Of a stretch of DNA of 64,000 bases, positions 12,114-20,136 are shown piece by piece. The DNA is from Rhodococcus sp. OK519. GTDB taxonomy: Bacteria > Actinomycetota > Actinomycetes > Mycobacteriales > Mycobacteriaceae. Where the stretch lies: the NCBI RefSeq assembly GCF_003051005.1, contig NZ_QAOW01000005.1, positions 186,001 to 250,000 on the forward strand. Direction: 5' to 3'. The notes under the pieces were generated by a model that did no database searches, had not been told where the DNA came from, and saw only the letters and a program-made list of their open reading frames with translations. The stretch's first letter is position 1, and every line of letters starts with the position of its first letter. The position numbers and the translations under genes are program-made.

Positions 12114-12290
12114 GTCGTGTACCCGACACGCACGAACCGATAGATTCACAGCAGGGCGATCGGCAGTCACGAACCACACGGTCCGTAGGCTTCGGTCGAG
12201 CAAGTAGGGGCAGAACTCGAGTTCGATGCGCGACCGTCGCGCATCGGGTCGCGCGTGGCGCGGCGCACCAGATGGAGGCAGGATCAACCC

Positions 12291-13103
12291 ATGGCTAATC
12301 CTTTCGTCAAGGGCTGGAAGTACCTGATGGCGCTCTTCAATTCCAAAATTGATGAGAAGGCCGACCCCAAGGTTCAGATTCAGCAGGCGATCGAGGACGC
12401 GCAGCGTCAGCATCAGGCCCTGTCCCAGCAGGCGGCGTCGGTCATCGGCAATCAGCGTCAGCTGGAGATGAAGCTCAGCCGCCAGCTCGACGAGGTCGAG
12501 AAGCTGAACGCCAATGCGCGCCAGGCCGTCACGCTCGCCGACCAGGCGGCCACCGCCGGTGACAACGAGAAGGCCATCCAGTACACCAACGCCGCCGAGG
12601 CTTTCGCGGCCCAGTTGGTGACGGCCGAGCAGTCCGTCGAGGACCTCAAGGTGCTGCACGACCAGGCGCTGCAGGCGGCCGCGCAGGCGAAGAAGGCTGT
12701 CGAGCAGAACGCCATGACGCTGCAGGCGAAGGTTGCCGAGCGCACGAAGCTGCTCAGCCAGCTGGAGCAGGCCAAGATGCAGGAGCGCGTCTCCGACTCC
12801 TTGCGGTCCATGGACCAGACCCTCTCGGTTCCGGGTAACACCCCGAGCCTCGATGCTGTCCGCGAAAAGATCGAGCAGCGTTACGCCAACGCTCTCGGCG
12901 CCGCAGAGCTGGCACAGAACTCGGTGCAGGGTCGCATGATGGAGGTCCAGCAGGCGAGCGTCCAGATGGCCGGACACAGCCGCCTCGAGCAGATTCGCGC
13001 CTCCATGAAGGGCGACGCACTTCCGTCCGGTGGCACCGCGGCGACCCCCGCCGCGCCGGAGCCGCCGGCGGCGTCCGCCAACGGCGAGACCACCGCGCAG
13101 TAG
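12291..13103 (+). CDS. pspA: Phage shock protein A/IM30 family (35-kDa antigen type)
   Basis: A 270-aa peripheral membrane protein, almost entirely coiled coil, that oligomerises on stressed membranes. The opening [20 protein letters not shown] is an amphipathic membrane-binding helix and is followed by [20 protein letters not shown] heptads. Length equals the M. tuberculosis 35-kDa antigen Rv2744c as I recall it. The ATG is preceded by GGAGG. The C-terminal 30 residues are Ala/Pro-rich. It lies 177 nt after clgR, a gap long enough for its own promoter, and 33 nt before pspM. Confidence 0.93.
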   Translation: MANPFVKGWKYLMALFNSKIDEKADPKVQIQQAIEDAQRQHQALSQQAASVIGNQRQLEMKLSRQLDEVEKLNANARQAVTLADQAATAGDNEKAIQYTNAAEAFAAQLVTAEQSVEDLKVLHDQALQAAAQAKKAVEQNAMTLQAKVAERTKLLSQLEQAKMQERVSDSLRSMDQTLSVPGNTPSLDAVREKIEQRYANALGAAELAQNSVQGRMMEVQQASVQMAGHSRLEQIRASMKGDALPSGGTAATPAAPEPPAASANGETTAQ

Positions 13104-13136
13104 GAACGCTTCGCGGCGAACACGAAGACGGGTTCG

Positions 13137-14006
13137 ATGAGAAACGCACGAGACGGCCGGTCCGGGAAACGATCCCGGCCGGCCGGCTCTGTATTCGGAG
13201 ATGCCTCGACGCTTGCGGGCAGCGCGGCCTCCGCGGTGAGCAGTGCCCAGAACGTGCTGCGTGAGGTGAGCGGCACCGTCGCCGACAGCGTCCGACGGTG
13301 GTCGGATCCGCGCGAGCGAATGCTGCGCAAACGGCGTCGGGCGCGCAATCGGGCCACCCGATTCGGGATCGCGTCGGGCGCCGGTGTCGTGGGCACGGCA
13401 TCACTCGCGGTCGCGTCGGCCCCGGACTGGTCGGTGGTCGCGACGGGCGGAGCCGCGGCCTTGTTCGCGGTACCCGCGGTGATCGCGGTCGGTACCTATC
13501 GCAGGCTGACGGCGACACCGCTGCCACCGGCGGGCACGAATCGTCAACCGTTGCCGCCCGCAGGTTCGGCCGCGCGTGCCCCGATGGAACGCCTCGCTCG
13601 CGCCGAGACCAGCCTGAACCAGATCCTCGGCGTCCTGGGTAGGTCCGCGGTCGTGGACGTCGACGAGCTCGATCACACGGGCGAAACTGCGCGGGAGGCG
13701 TCGTCGACGTTGCGTGCCGTCGCGGCGGATGTCGTCGCGATGGAGAATGCGGGGCGGGGAACCGCTGCGGCAGCCCCCCATCTCCAGCACGCGGTCCGTG
13801 GCGCTGGGCAGCAGCTCGACGTCGGCGTCGCCGAGTACGAGGGACTCGTCACCGCCGCCGCGCGGATGACCGGGCCTGCACAGTCGTCGTCGTACTCGCT
13901 GCTCGATCAGCAGCGTCAGGAGTTGCTGTCCGCGTCGGATCGGCTCGAAGGCTGGGCCGACGCGCTCGGCGAGGTCGACGAGATCGACCGCCGGTTCCGG
14001 CGCTGA
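13137..14006 (+). CDS. pspM: Phage-shock envelope stress membrane protein PspM (Rv2743c-like)
   Basis: A 289-aa membrane protein in the place of Rv2743c, which anchors PspA to the membrane in mycobacteria. It has a basic N-terminus (RERMLRKRRRARNRATR before the first helix), two adjacent hydrophobic segments at about residues 76-95 and 98-120, and a long cytosolic helical C-terminus with dispersed Gln/Asp/Ala heptads. No enzyme motif is visible. The identification leans on position and topology more than on sequence similarity. PspN (Rv2742c) does not follow; the next gene is convergent. Confidence 0.78.
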   Translation: MRNARDGRSGKRSRPAGSVFGDASTLAGSAASAVSSAQNVLREVSGTVADSVRRWSDPRERMLRKRRRARNRATRFGIASGAGVVGTASLAVASAPDWSVVATGGAAALFAVPAVIAVGTYRRLTATPLPPAGTNRQPLPPAGSAARAPMERLARAETSLNQILGVLGRSAVVDVDELDHTGETAREASSTLRAVAADVVAMENAGRGTAAAAPHLQHAVRGAGQQLDVGVAEYEGLVTAAARMTGPAQSSSYSLLDQQRQELLSASDRLEGWADALGEVDEIDRRFRR

Positions 14007-14018
14007 GCTTGCGAGCTC

Positions 14019-14624
14019 TCAGTCGTCGACACCGCGCGCGGCGAGGGCGTCGCCCATCGCCTCGGCGGTCATCAGCGCCGACACGACGGCCGGCACTGCC
14101 AGCGCGCGCAGCGAGAACCCCAGTCCGCGAGCCTTGCGCGCCTCGGATACCTGCTGCACGATCCCGGTGAGCAGTGGGATGCACCGCAGCGTCATCGCGA
14201 GCACCAGCCCCGCCCGCTCCGGATTCACACCGAGCCGACGCAGCGGGCCCAGGGCTCGGCTGACGGTGTCGAGCATGTCGCTCACCCGTGTCGTGAGCGT
14301 GACGAGCGCGGCCAGCGCCACCGCGAGCACGATCGTGCCGCACACGACCGTGGCGCGAGCCCAACCGGTGAAGATCACCTGGAACGCGCCGATGAAGATC
14401 AGCGCCCACAGCAGCGGGCGCAACTGGGCGAGAGCGACCCGCGCTGGAATCCGGGCGATCGCGTAGAGGACCGCGACGACGGCGATTGCGGGCACCAGTT
14501 GCCACGGCTGGCGCACGAGAATCGTCACGGCGGTGATCGCCAGCACCATCGCGATCAGCTTGGGGCCGGGCGTGAGGCGGTGCAGTAGCGAGGATCCGGG
14601 GGAGTACAGGCCGAGCGTGGTCAT
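14019..14624 (-). CDS. bioN: ECF transporter transmembrane protein, biotin type (BioN/EcfT)
   Basis: A 201-aa membrane T component of an energy-coupling factor transporter. It carries the family coupling motif with small residue and Arg in EARKARGLG near residue 163 and about five membrane helices. It couples the ATPase BioM to the substrate-binding BioY. Its start overlaps the bioM stop by 4 nt. The assignment to biotin rests on bioY in the same operon. Confidence 0.88.
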   Translation of the reverse strand: MTTLGLYSPGSSLLHRLTPGPKLIAMVLAITAVTILVRQPWQLVPAIAVVAVLYAIARIPARVALAQLRPLLWALIFIGAFQVIFTGWARATVVCGTIVLAVALAALVTLTTRVSDMLDTVSRALGPLRRLGVNPERAGLVLAMTLRCIPLLTGIVQQVSEARKARGLGFSLRALAVPAVVSALMTAEAMGDALAARGVDD

Positions 14625-15301
14625 CCGATGAGCTCGCGGTAGTGCGTGATCGCCTCTCCGGGTGCGCCGTCGGCGGCGACGCGTCCCTGGTCGATCACGA
14701 TCACGCGGTCGAAGTCGTCGAGAAGGTCCAGATGGTGGGTCACCACGATCACCTGCTGCGGCAGTGCGGCGAGCGTCGAACGCATCAGCCGCGCATTGCG
14801 TAGGTCCAGCAACGTGGTCGGCTCGTCCGCGACGAGGACGTCGGGATCGGTCACCATCACCGCCGCCAGGGCCAGCAACTGCTTCTGGCCACCCGAGAGC
14901 AGGTGTGTGGGATGGTCGGCGTGATCGTCCAGACCGAAGTCGGTGAGGACCTGGGTGACCCGCTCGGCTCGCTCGGGTTTGCTGAGGGAACTGCGGCGCA
15001 GCGAGAAGGCGATGTCTTCGGACACCGTCGGCATGACGATCTGGTGGTCCGGGTCGGTGAACACGAACCCGACCTTCTTGCGCACCTGACGGCCCTTGCG
15101 GGCGGTGTCGAGTCCGTCCACGGACACCGCTCCCGATGTCGGCGCCACCAAACCGTTGATCATGCGGGCCAGCGTCGACTTGCCGCTGCCGTTCGCGCCG
15201 ATGATGCCGATCCGGCGCTCGGTGAGGGCGAGGTCGATTCCTGCGAGCACCGTGCGCTCACCGTAGGAGTGCTGGACGGCGTCGAATCGGATCTCGCTCA
15301 T
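14621..15301 (-). CDS. bioM: ECF transporter ATP-binding protein, biotin type (BioM)
   Basis: A 226-aa ABC ATPase. Walker A GANGSGKST (about residues 34-42), signature LSGGQKQLLALA (about 120) and Walker B VLVADEPTTLLDLRN are all intact. There is a single ATPase gene in the operon, as in BioMNY systems where BioM works as a homodimer. It begins 15 nt after the bioY stop and overlaps bioN. Confidence 0.9.
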   Translation of the reverse strand: MSEIRFDAVQHSYGERTVLAGIDLALTERRIGIIGANGSGKSTLARMINGLVAPTSGAVSVDGLDTARKGRQVRKKVGFVFTDPDHQIVMPTVSEDIAFSLRRSSLSKPERAERVTQVLTDFGLDDHADHPTHLLSGGQKQLLALAAVMVTDPDVLVADEPTTLLDLRNARLMRSTLAALPQQVIVVTHHLDLLDDFDRVIVIDQGRVAADGAPGEAITHYRELIG

Positions 15302-15316
15302 CGTGTACGAAGCGAT

Positions 15317-15928
15317 CTACGCGGCGTCGACCCGGACCGGAGCCGTGGGCAGGCTCCGGGCGGCCAGTGCCGGGTAGGCGCGGTGGACCTGTGCGGCCAC
15401 GGTAGCGGCCACCACCGCCTTGATCACGTCGCCGGGCAGGTAGGTGAGGTTGGCGGCGAACGCGGCCGACACCGTCAGATCCGTCTTGAGAAGCATCCCG
15501 GGGATGCCGAACGCGTAGAGCACCACGATGCCGCCGAGCAGATTGATCGCGACGCCGCCGAAGACGTTGTACTTGGGCAGCATGCGGTAGCTCAGCCAGC
15601 CGATCACGGCGGCGGCGGGCAGCCAGCCGATCAGGAAGCCCGCGGTGGGGCTCGACAGCGACACGAGCGACGTGCGGCCACCGGCGAGGACCGGCAGCGC
15701 CAGGCCGAGGACGATCACGGTGAGTACCGCGAGGGTGCCCTTGCGGGGGCCGAGCAGCGCGCCGGCGAGCATGACGCCCAGGGTCTGCAGCGTGATCGGC
15801 ACGGCCGAGCCGCCGACGTTGATCGTTCCGGGCAGGCCCAGCGCGATGATCAGTGCAGCGAAGACTGCGATCTGTGCGAGATCGCGAGCGGTGTTCCGGG
15901 GAGTGCCCGTGGTGGAAGTCGACGACAC
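15317..15928 (-). CDS. bioY: Biotin ECF transporter substrate-specificity component BioY
   Basis: A 203-aa membrane protein with six helices and the BioY features: an early GLPGTINVGGSAVPITLQTL (about residues 30-49), LGPRKGTLAV and GRTSLVSLSSPTAGFLIGW. It captures biotin and passes it through with BioM and BioN. Rhodococci and corynebacteria commonly depend on this uptake. The start is read as GTG at 15928, with GAGGAG 12 nt upstream. A 10-bp palindrome about 24 nt upstream is a possible operator. Confidence 0.92.
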   Translation of the reverse strand: MSSTSTTGTPRNTARDLAQIAVFAALIIALGLPGTINVGGSAVPITLQTLGVMLAGALLGPRKGTLAVLTVIVLGLALPVLAGGRTSLVSLSSPTAGFLIGWLPAAAVIGWLSYRMLPKYNVFGGVAINLLGGIVVLYAFGIPGMLLKTDLTVSAAFAANLTYLPGDVIKAVVAATVAAQVHRAYPALAARSLPTAPVRVDAA

Positions 15929-15951
15929 GGCTACCTACTGCTCCTCGTGGT

Positions 15952-15961
15952 GTTCGCGAAC
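15952..15961. promoter_or_regulatory. Palindrome upstream of bioY
   Basis: GTTCGCGAAC is a perfect 10-bp palindrome 24-33 nt before the bioY start. It contains the GTTC/GAAC half-site letters of BioQ operators but with different order and spacing, so the link to BioQ is weak. Confidence 0.25.
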
Positions 15962-16161
15962 GGGACGGATCGGGTCCAACCCGGCGAGCTTATGTCAAGC
16001 GGTGTGTCGAGACGCATTCCCTCCCGCCCGGTGGCCTCAGGGTCTTCACCCATCTTTCCCCGATCTTGGCGTTGAGCTGCTGCTTTCCATTTCATGCCGT
16101 GGGAGCATCGAACTGCGGCGGTCGTAGGATCGTCGGTGAGGATCGAAGCGGGAGGCACATC

Positions 16162-16338
16162 GTGTTCTGGAAGATCGTCGGCGCCGTGGCACTTGTCTGG
16201 ATCGCGTTCGCGTTGATCGGGGCGCTGGTCAAGGGGCTGTTTGGGATTCTTGTGGTGAGCGCGATCGTCTTCGGGCTCTACATGCTGTTCAAGGCAATGT
16301 CGGGATCGACCGACCGCTCCGACAACTCCCGGCTCTAG
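16162..16338 (+). CDS. Small two-helix membrane protein
   Basis: A 58-aa protein starting at a GTG that has GGGAGG 7 nt upstream. It consists of two hydrophobic segments (about residues 5-22 and 26-44) with little between them and a short polar tail SGSTDRSDNSRL. I do not recognise a characterised family. The good ribosome site and the conserved-looking hydrophobic pattern support a real gene. Its stop TAG lies in CTAG, whose other strand is the stop of the LysR gene. Confidence 0.65.
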   Translation: MFWKIVGAVALVWIAFALIGALVKGLFGILVVSAIVFGLYMLFKAMSGSTDRSDNSRL

Positions 16339-17216
16339 CCATCGGCGAGGTGCTGTTCGATCAGGTCGGTGAACGCCCGGCCCGGCGGAGTGACGAGAGT
16401 TGCCTTGCTGATCATGTGCACCGTGCGGATCGGGGCGTCGGCGATGCGCAGCACGCGCAGCTCCGCCCGGGTGACGGCATCGGACTCGGGCAGGAATCCG
16501 ACCCCGACGCCCGCCTCGGTGAGTGCGGCGACGAGCGTCGCCGTTCCGGCTTGCGCGACGACGTTGCGGGGTAGGCCGGCCATCGCGAAGGCGTCGTCGC
16601 TCTGGCGCCGAGCGCCGGTGCCCGCAGGGAAGTCGACGGTCGGTTTTCCGGCGAGATCGAGCAGCGTGACGGTGGTGCGGGTCGCCCACGGGTGATCGTG
16701 TCCGACGACGGCGACCAGTTGTTCGGTTCCGAGCACGCGCGCGGTGAGGCCGGCGCGGGGCCGGGTATGCCACAGCCCGATGAAGCCGAGGTCGAGTTCG
16801 CCGGCGTCGACCTGTTCGACGATCGTCTCGCTCATCGAGGACACCACGTGCACGTCGACGCCGGGGTGGGAGTCGAGGAACGTCCGGATGTGCGCGGGGA
16901 GGTCGATCTGAGTGAGGGTCGTGATGGTGCCGATCCGCAGGGTGCCCCTCACCTCGCTTCCGGTGGTTGCGACCTCGCCGCGTAGGCGTTCGCCGGCCGC
17001 GAGCACCTCCCGCGCTCGCAGCACGAATCTCTCACCGGCCTCGGTGAGTTCCACCCTTCGACTGGTCCGGACGAACAGGGTGGTGCCGAGTTCGCGTTCG
17101 AGTTGCCGGACCTGATGGCTGAGCGCCGACTGCGCCACGTGCATGCGTGCCGCGGCGCGAGTGAAGTGTCGCTCCTCCGCCACCGCGAGCGCGTACCGCA
17201 ACTGTCGTAATTCCAC
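16335..17216 (-). CDS. LysR family transcriptional regulator
   Basis: A 293-aa regulator with an N-terminal winged HTH (MELRQLRYALAVAEERHFTR, then AQSALSHQVRQLERELGTTLF) and a periplasmic-binding-like effector domain from about residue 88. It starts at GTG 17216 and is divergent from an MFS transporter 87 nt away, the usual arrangement for a LysR regulator controlling its neighbour. The effector is not known. Confidence 0.9.
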   Translation of the reverse strand: MELRQLRYALAVAEERHFTRAAARMHVAQSALSHQVRQLERELGTTLFVRTSRRVELTEAGERFVLRAREVLAAGERLRGEVATTGSEVRGTLRIGTITTLTQIDLPAHIRTFLDSHPGVDVHVVSSMSETIVEQVDAGELDLGFIGLWHTRPRAGLTARVLGTEQLVAVVGHDHPWATRTTVTLLDLAGKPTVDFPAGTGARRQSDDAFAMAGLPRNVVAQAGTATLVAALTEAGVGVGFLPESDAVTRAELRVLRIADAPIRTVHMISKATLVTPPGRAFTDLIEQHLADG

Positions 17217-17253
17217 GCCGCCTCCCGGAGCATCGTGATCGACGATGGATTCG

Positions 17254-17266
17254 ATCTGATTCAGAT
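17254..17266. promoter_or_regulatory. 13-bp palindrome in the LysR-MFS intergenic region
   Basis: ATCTGA-T-TCAGAT is a perfect inverted repeat midway between the two divergent starts and is a reasonable binding site for the LysR protein. An AGACAGATGATT direct partial repeat follows it. Assignment is inference. Confidence 0.4.
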
Positions 17267-17303
17267 GTTAGACAGATGATTAGGTGGGGTAAAGAATTGC
17301 TCG

Positions 17304-18524
17304 GTGAGTGTCACCGAAACCCGAACCCCCACCCGCCCCGCGCTGTCAGCGGGCCTGCTGCTGGTCATGGCCGTCGCGTGCGGACTGTGCGTGGGCGGCA
17401 ACTACTTCAATCAACCGTTGCTCGACTCGATCGCGACTGCGCTCGGCGTGGACCAGTCGACCGCGGCCGTCACGGTCACGCTCTCCCAGGTGTTCTACGG
17501 TCTCGGCCTGCTGTTCCTCGTCCCGCTCGGGGATCTCGTCGACCGCAGAGTCCTCAGTGTCGGGTTGATGGTTCTGGCCGCCGCCGGACAGGCGGTGTGC
17601 GGTTTCGCGCCGACGATCGGGTGGTTGCTGGTCGGCACCGCGATGGCGGGTCTGTTCTCGGTCGCGGCCCAGGTGCTCGTTCCGTTCGCTGCGGCGCTCG
17701 CGGAGCCCGGACGCGCAGCCACCGCCGTCGGCACCGTCATGAGCGGCCTCATGGTCGGCATCCTGTTGGCGCGCAGCGTCGCAGGCCTGCTGACGCCGTT
17801 CGGGGGATGGCAGACGGTGTACCGGGTGAGTGCGGTCGCGATGGTGCTGATCGCCGCGGTGCTGTGGCGCACGTTGCCGGCGTCACGGGACCGGCACGGA
17901 CTGGGTTACGGCGCGATCCTGGCGTCCATGGGCGCACTGCTGCGCGATCAGCCGCGACTGCGCACCGCGACCGCGATGAGTGCCCTCAGCTTCGCTGCGG
18001 CCAGTACGGTGTTCGCGGCGATGGCCTTCGTCCTCGCCGCGGAACCGTTCGGACTCGACGACGTCGCGATCGGCCTGGTGGGACTCGCGGGTGTCGCCGG
18101 CGCCGTCATGGCCAATGTTGCGGGGCGTCTCGCGGATCGCGGTTTCGCGCGGGCCACCGCAGGAGCCGGGGCCGCGGTGCTGATGGCGTCGTGGGCGCTG
18201 TTCGGGCTGGGCGCGAGCAGTCTGATCGCATTCGTGCTCGCCTTGCTGATCTCGGACGTGGCGCTCAAGTGCGTGCACGTGAGTAACCAGGGCGTGATCT
18301 ATGCGCTTGCGCCGCAGGCGCGTTCGCGGGTCACGGCGGTGTACATGACCGGCTACTTCGTCGGTGGCGCGGCGGGGTCGGCGCTCGGTTCACTGCTGTG
18401 GGCCACCCACGGCTGGGCCGGCGTCTGCTGGGCGGGTGCAGCGCTGTCGTTGGCGGTTCTCGCTGTGTGGTGGCTCGATCTGCGGATTTCGGCGCGCACG
18501 GGCGCCCCGGTCGGGGCATGCTGA
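17304..18524 (+). CDS. MFS transporter
   Basis: A 406-aa, 12-helix major facilitator protein. The loop-2 motif LFLVPLGDLVDRR (about residues 69-81) and the opening CGLCVGGNYFNQPLLDSIA are shared with the YnfM/AraJ-like drug or metabolite exporters. Substrate is not evident. Starts at GTG 17304. It is divergent from a LysR gene that is likely to control it, and the PIG-L gene begins 4 nt after its stop, so both may be transcribed together. Confidence 0.88.
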   Translation: MSVTETRTPTRPALSAGLLLVMAVACGLCVGGNYFNQPLLDSIATALGVDQSTAAVTVTLSQVFYGLGLLFLVPLGDLVDRRVLSVGLMVLAAAGQAVCGFAPTIGWLLVGTAMAGLFSVAAQVLVPFAAALAEPGRAATAVGTVMSGLMVGILLARSVAGLLTPFGGWQTVYRVSAVAMVLIAAVLWRTLPASRDRHGLGYGAILASMGALLRDQPRLRTATAMSALSFAAASTVFAAMAFVLAAEPFGLDDVAIGLVGLAGVAGAVMANVAGRLADRGFARATAGAGAAVLMASWALFGLGASSLIAFVLALLISDVALKCVHVSNQGVIYALAPQARSRVTAVYMTGYFVGGAAGSALGSLLWATHGWAGVCWAGAALSLAVLAVWWLDLRISARTGAPVGAC

Positions 18525-18528
18525 CCAC

Positions 18529-19242
18529 ATGGAGCCGATTCCCGAGGACTGGCAGCGCGGGTTGGTGATCGTCGCCCACCCGGACGACATCGAGTACGGC
18601 GCCGCCGCGGCGGTGGCGCGATGGACCGACCAGGGCAAAGACATCCGGTACGTCCTGGTCACGAGTGGCGAGGCCGGCATCGAGGGGCTGCACCCTGCCC
18701 GGTGCGGTCCACTGCGCGAGGACGAGGAGCGGGCATCGGCCGCCGTGGTCGGGGTGTCGACGGTGGAATTCCTCGGCTACCCCGACGGCCGGATCGAGTA
18801 CGGTCCGCAGCTGCGGATGGACCTCGCTCGGGTGATCCGGCAGCACAAGCCCGAGATGGTCGTGACTATGAACCACCGCGAGACGTGGGGGCCGGGTTTC
18901 CTCAACAGCGCCGATCACCGCGCCGTCGGGCTCGCGGTGCTCGACGCCGTCTCCGACGCCGCGAACGAGTGGATCTTTCCCGAACTCACCGAGCTGCCGT
19001 GGACGGGTGTGCGATGGGCGGCGGTGAACGCGATGCTCGGCGTCACACACGCCGTGGACGTCACGACCACTGTCGAGCGGGCGGTCGAATCGCTGTGCGA
19101 GCACCGTGCGTATCTCGAGGCGCTCGCCGACGAGCCGGTCCTGGATCAGGCGGCCCGGCAGATCGAGATGGCCACCGGACCCGAACCGGGCTTCGACGCC
19201 GAGCGTGCTGTCGGCTTCGAGTTGTACGTCTTCAGCGGCTGA
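18529..19242 (+). CDS. PIG-L family deacetylase
   Basis: A 237-aa zinc-dependent de-N-acetylase of the GlcNAc-PI deacetylase (PIG-L/MshB) family. The metal-binding AHPDDIE is at residues 16-22 and the third ligand is probably the His in SADHRAVG. It is shorter than MshB and lacks its N-terminal features, so I do not call it mycothiol deacetylase. Neighbouring MFS gene 4 nt upstream suggests that a small-molecule amide or N-acetyl sugar is handled by the pair, which is inference. Confidence 0.87.
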   Translation: MEPIPEDWQRGLVIVAHPDDIEYGAAAAVARWTDQGKDIRYVLVTSGEAGIEGLHPARCGPLREDEERASAAVVGVSTVEFLGYPDGRIEYGPQLRMDLARVIRQHKPEMVVTMNHRETWGPGFLNSADHRAVGLAVLDAVSDAANEWIFPELTELPWTGVRWAAVNAMLGVTHAVDVTTTVERAVESLCEHRAYLEALADEPVLDQAARQIEMATGPEPGFDAERAVGFELYVFSG

Positions 19243-19245
19243 CGG

Positions 19246-20136
19246 TCAGGTGACGGGCGCGCCGACGATGACGTGTCCGGCACCCGGCACGGCCTCGATG
19301 TCGATGGGCAGCTGTCCGACGAACTCGCCGTCCGCATAGGACGTCACGGGCACCCCCGTCTCGAGCCTCAGTGTGCGCGTGCGGAAGGTCTCCACCTCGT
19401 CGAGTTCGACGTGTGTGCCCTTGTAGACGGTGGGGAACAGGCGCACCAGTTTGAAGCGGCCACCCGACTTCACGACCGTGACGTCGAGGAGTCCGTCGTC
19501 GAGCTTCGCGTGTGGGGTGATGAGCATGCCGCCGCCGTACGACGTGCCGTTACCCACCGACACCATCGTCGCGTCGAGTTCGATCGTGCGGTCGTCGAGC
19601 ACGATCCGGTAGGGAATCGGCTTCAGCTGCGCCAGTTCGACGACCATTGCGAGGTTGTAGCGCATCGGGCCCTTGGGCCAGCGCATCTGGTTGGCGCGGT
19701 CGGTGACCAGTGCGTCGAAGCCGCTCGACAGGACCGTGCCGAACCAGCGGTCGCCGGCCCGCGCCAGGTCGACGGTGGCGACCTCGCCGGCCGCGATGAT
19801 GTCGGCGGCCGCGACGGGGTCGTCGACCGGAATGTGGAACAGTCTGGCGTGGTCGTTGCCGGTGCCGCCGGGGACGATGCCGAGCGGCGTTCCCGTCTGG
19901 GCCAGCGCCTGCCACGCGATGTTGACCAGACCGTCGCCGCCGGCCGCGACGAGGGAGTCGGTGCCCTCGGCAACGGCCTTGCGCGCCAACGTGAGCGCCT
20001 CGTCCGCGGAGCTTCCCTCGATCTCGGTGACCGCGACTCCACGCTCGCGCAGTCGTGCGACGGCGGCGCCCGACGCCCACGGGGCGTGGCCGCTGCCGGC
20101 GGCGGGATTGGTCAGGACGGTGACCGAGCGCGTCAT
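19246..20136 (-). CDS. Diacylglycerol/lipid kinase (DAGK catalytic domain, Rv2252-like)
   Basis: A 296-aa cytosolic lipid kinase. It begins TRSVTVLTNPAAGSGHA, contains the nucleotide loop AAGGDGLVNIAWQAL and the motif GIVPGGTGNDHAR (about residues 92-104), which are the diacylglycerol-kinase catalytic signatures. It resembles Rv2252, which phosphorylates diacylglycerol to phosphatidic acid and feeds PIM synthesis. The start ATG overlaps the AGPS-like stop by 4 nt, so the two are translationally coupled. Confidence 0.9.
   Translation of the reverse strand: MTRSVTVLTNPAAGSGHAPWASGAAVARLRERGVAVTEIEGSSADEALTLARKAVAEGTDSLVAAGGDGLVNIAWQALAQTGTPLGIVPGGTGNDHARLFHIPVDDPVAAADIIAAGEVATVDLARAGDRWFGTVLSSGFDALVTDRANQMRWPKGPMRYNLAMVVELAQLKPIPYRIVLDDRTIELDATMVSVGNGTSYGGGMLITPHAKLDDGLLDVTVVKSGGRFKLVRLFPTVYKGTHVELDEVETFRTRTLRLETGVPVTSYADGEFVGQLPIDIEAVPGAGHVIVGAPVT

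Noticed and set aside
15952-15961. BioQ operator upstream of bioY
   Set aside because: Half-sites are in GTTC-GC-GAAC order with short spacing, not the TGAAC-N3-GTTCA form; kept only as a palindrome of unknown role.
18529-19242. MshB (mycothiol deacetylase)
   Set aside because: AHPDD family is shared, but length and sequence around it fit general PIG-L deacetylases better, and the neighbours are not mycothiol genes.
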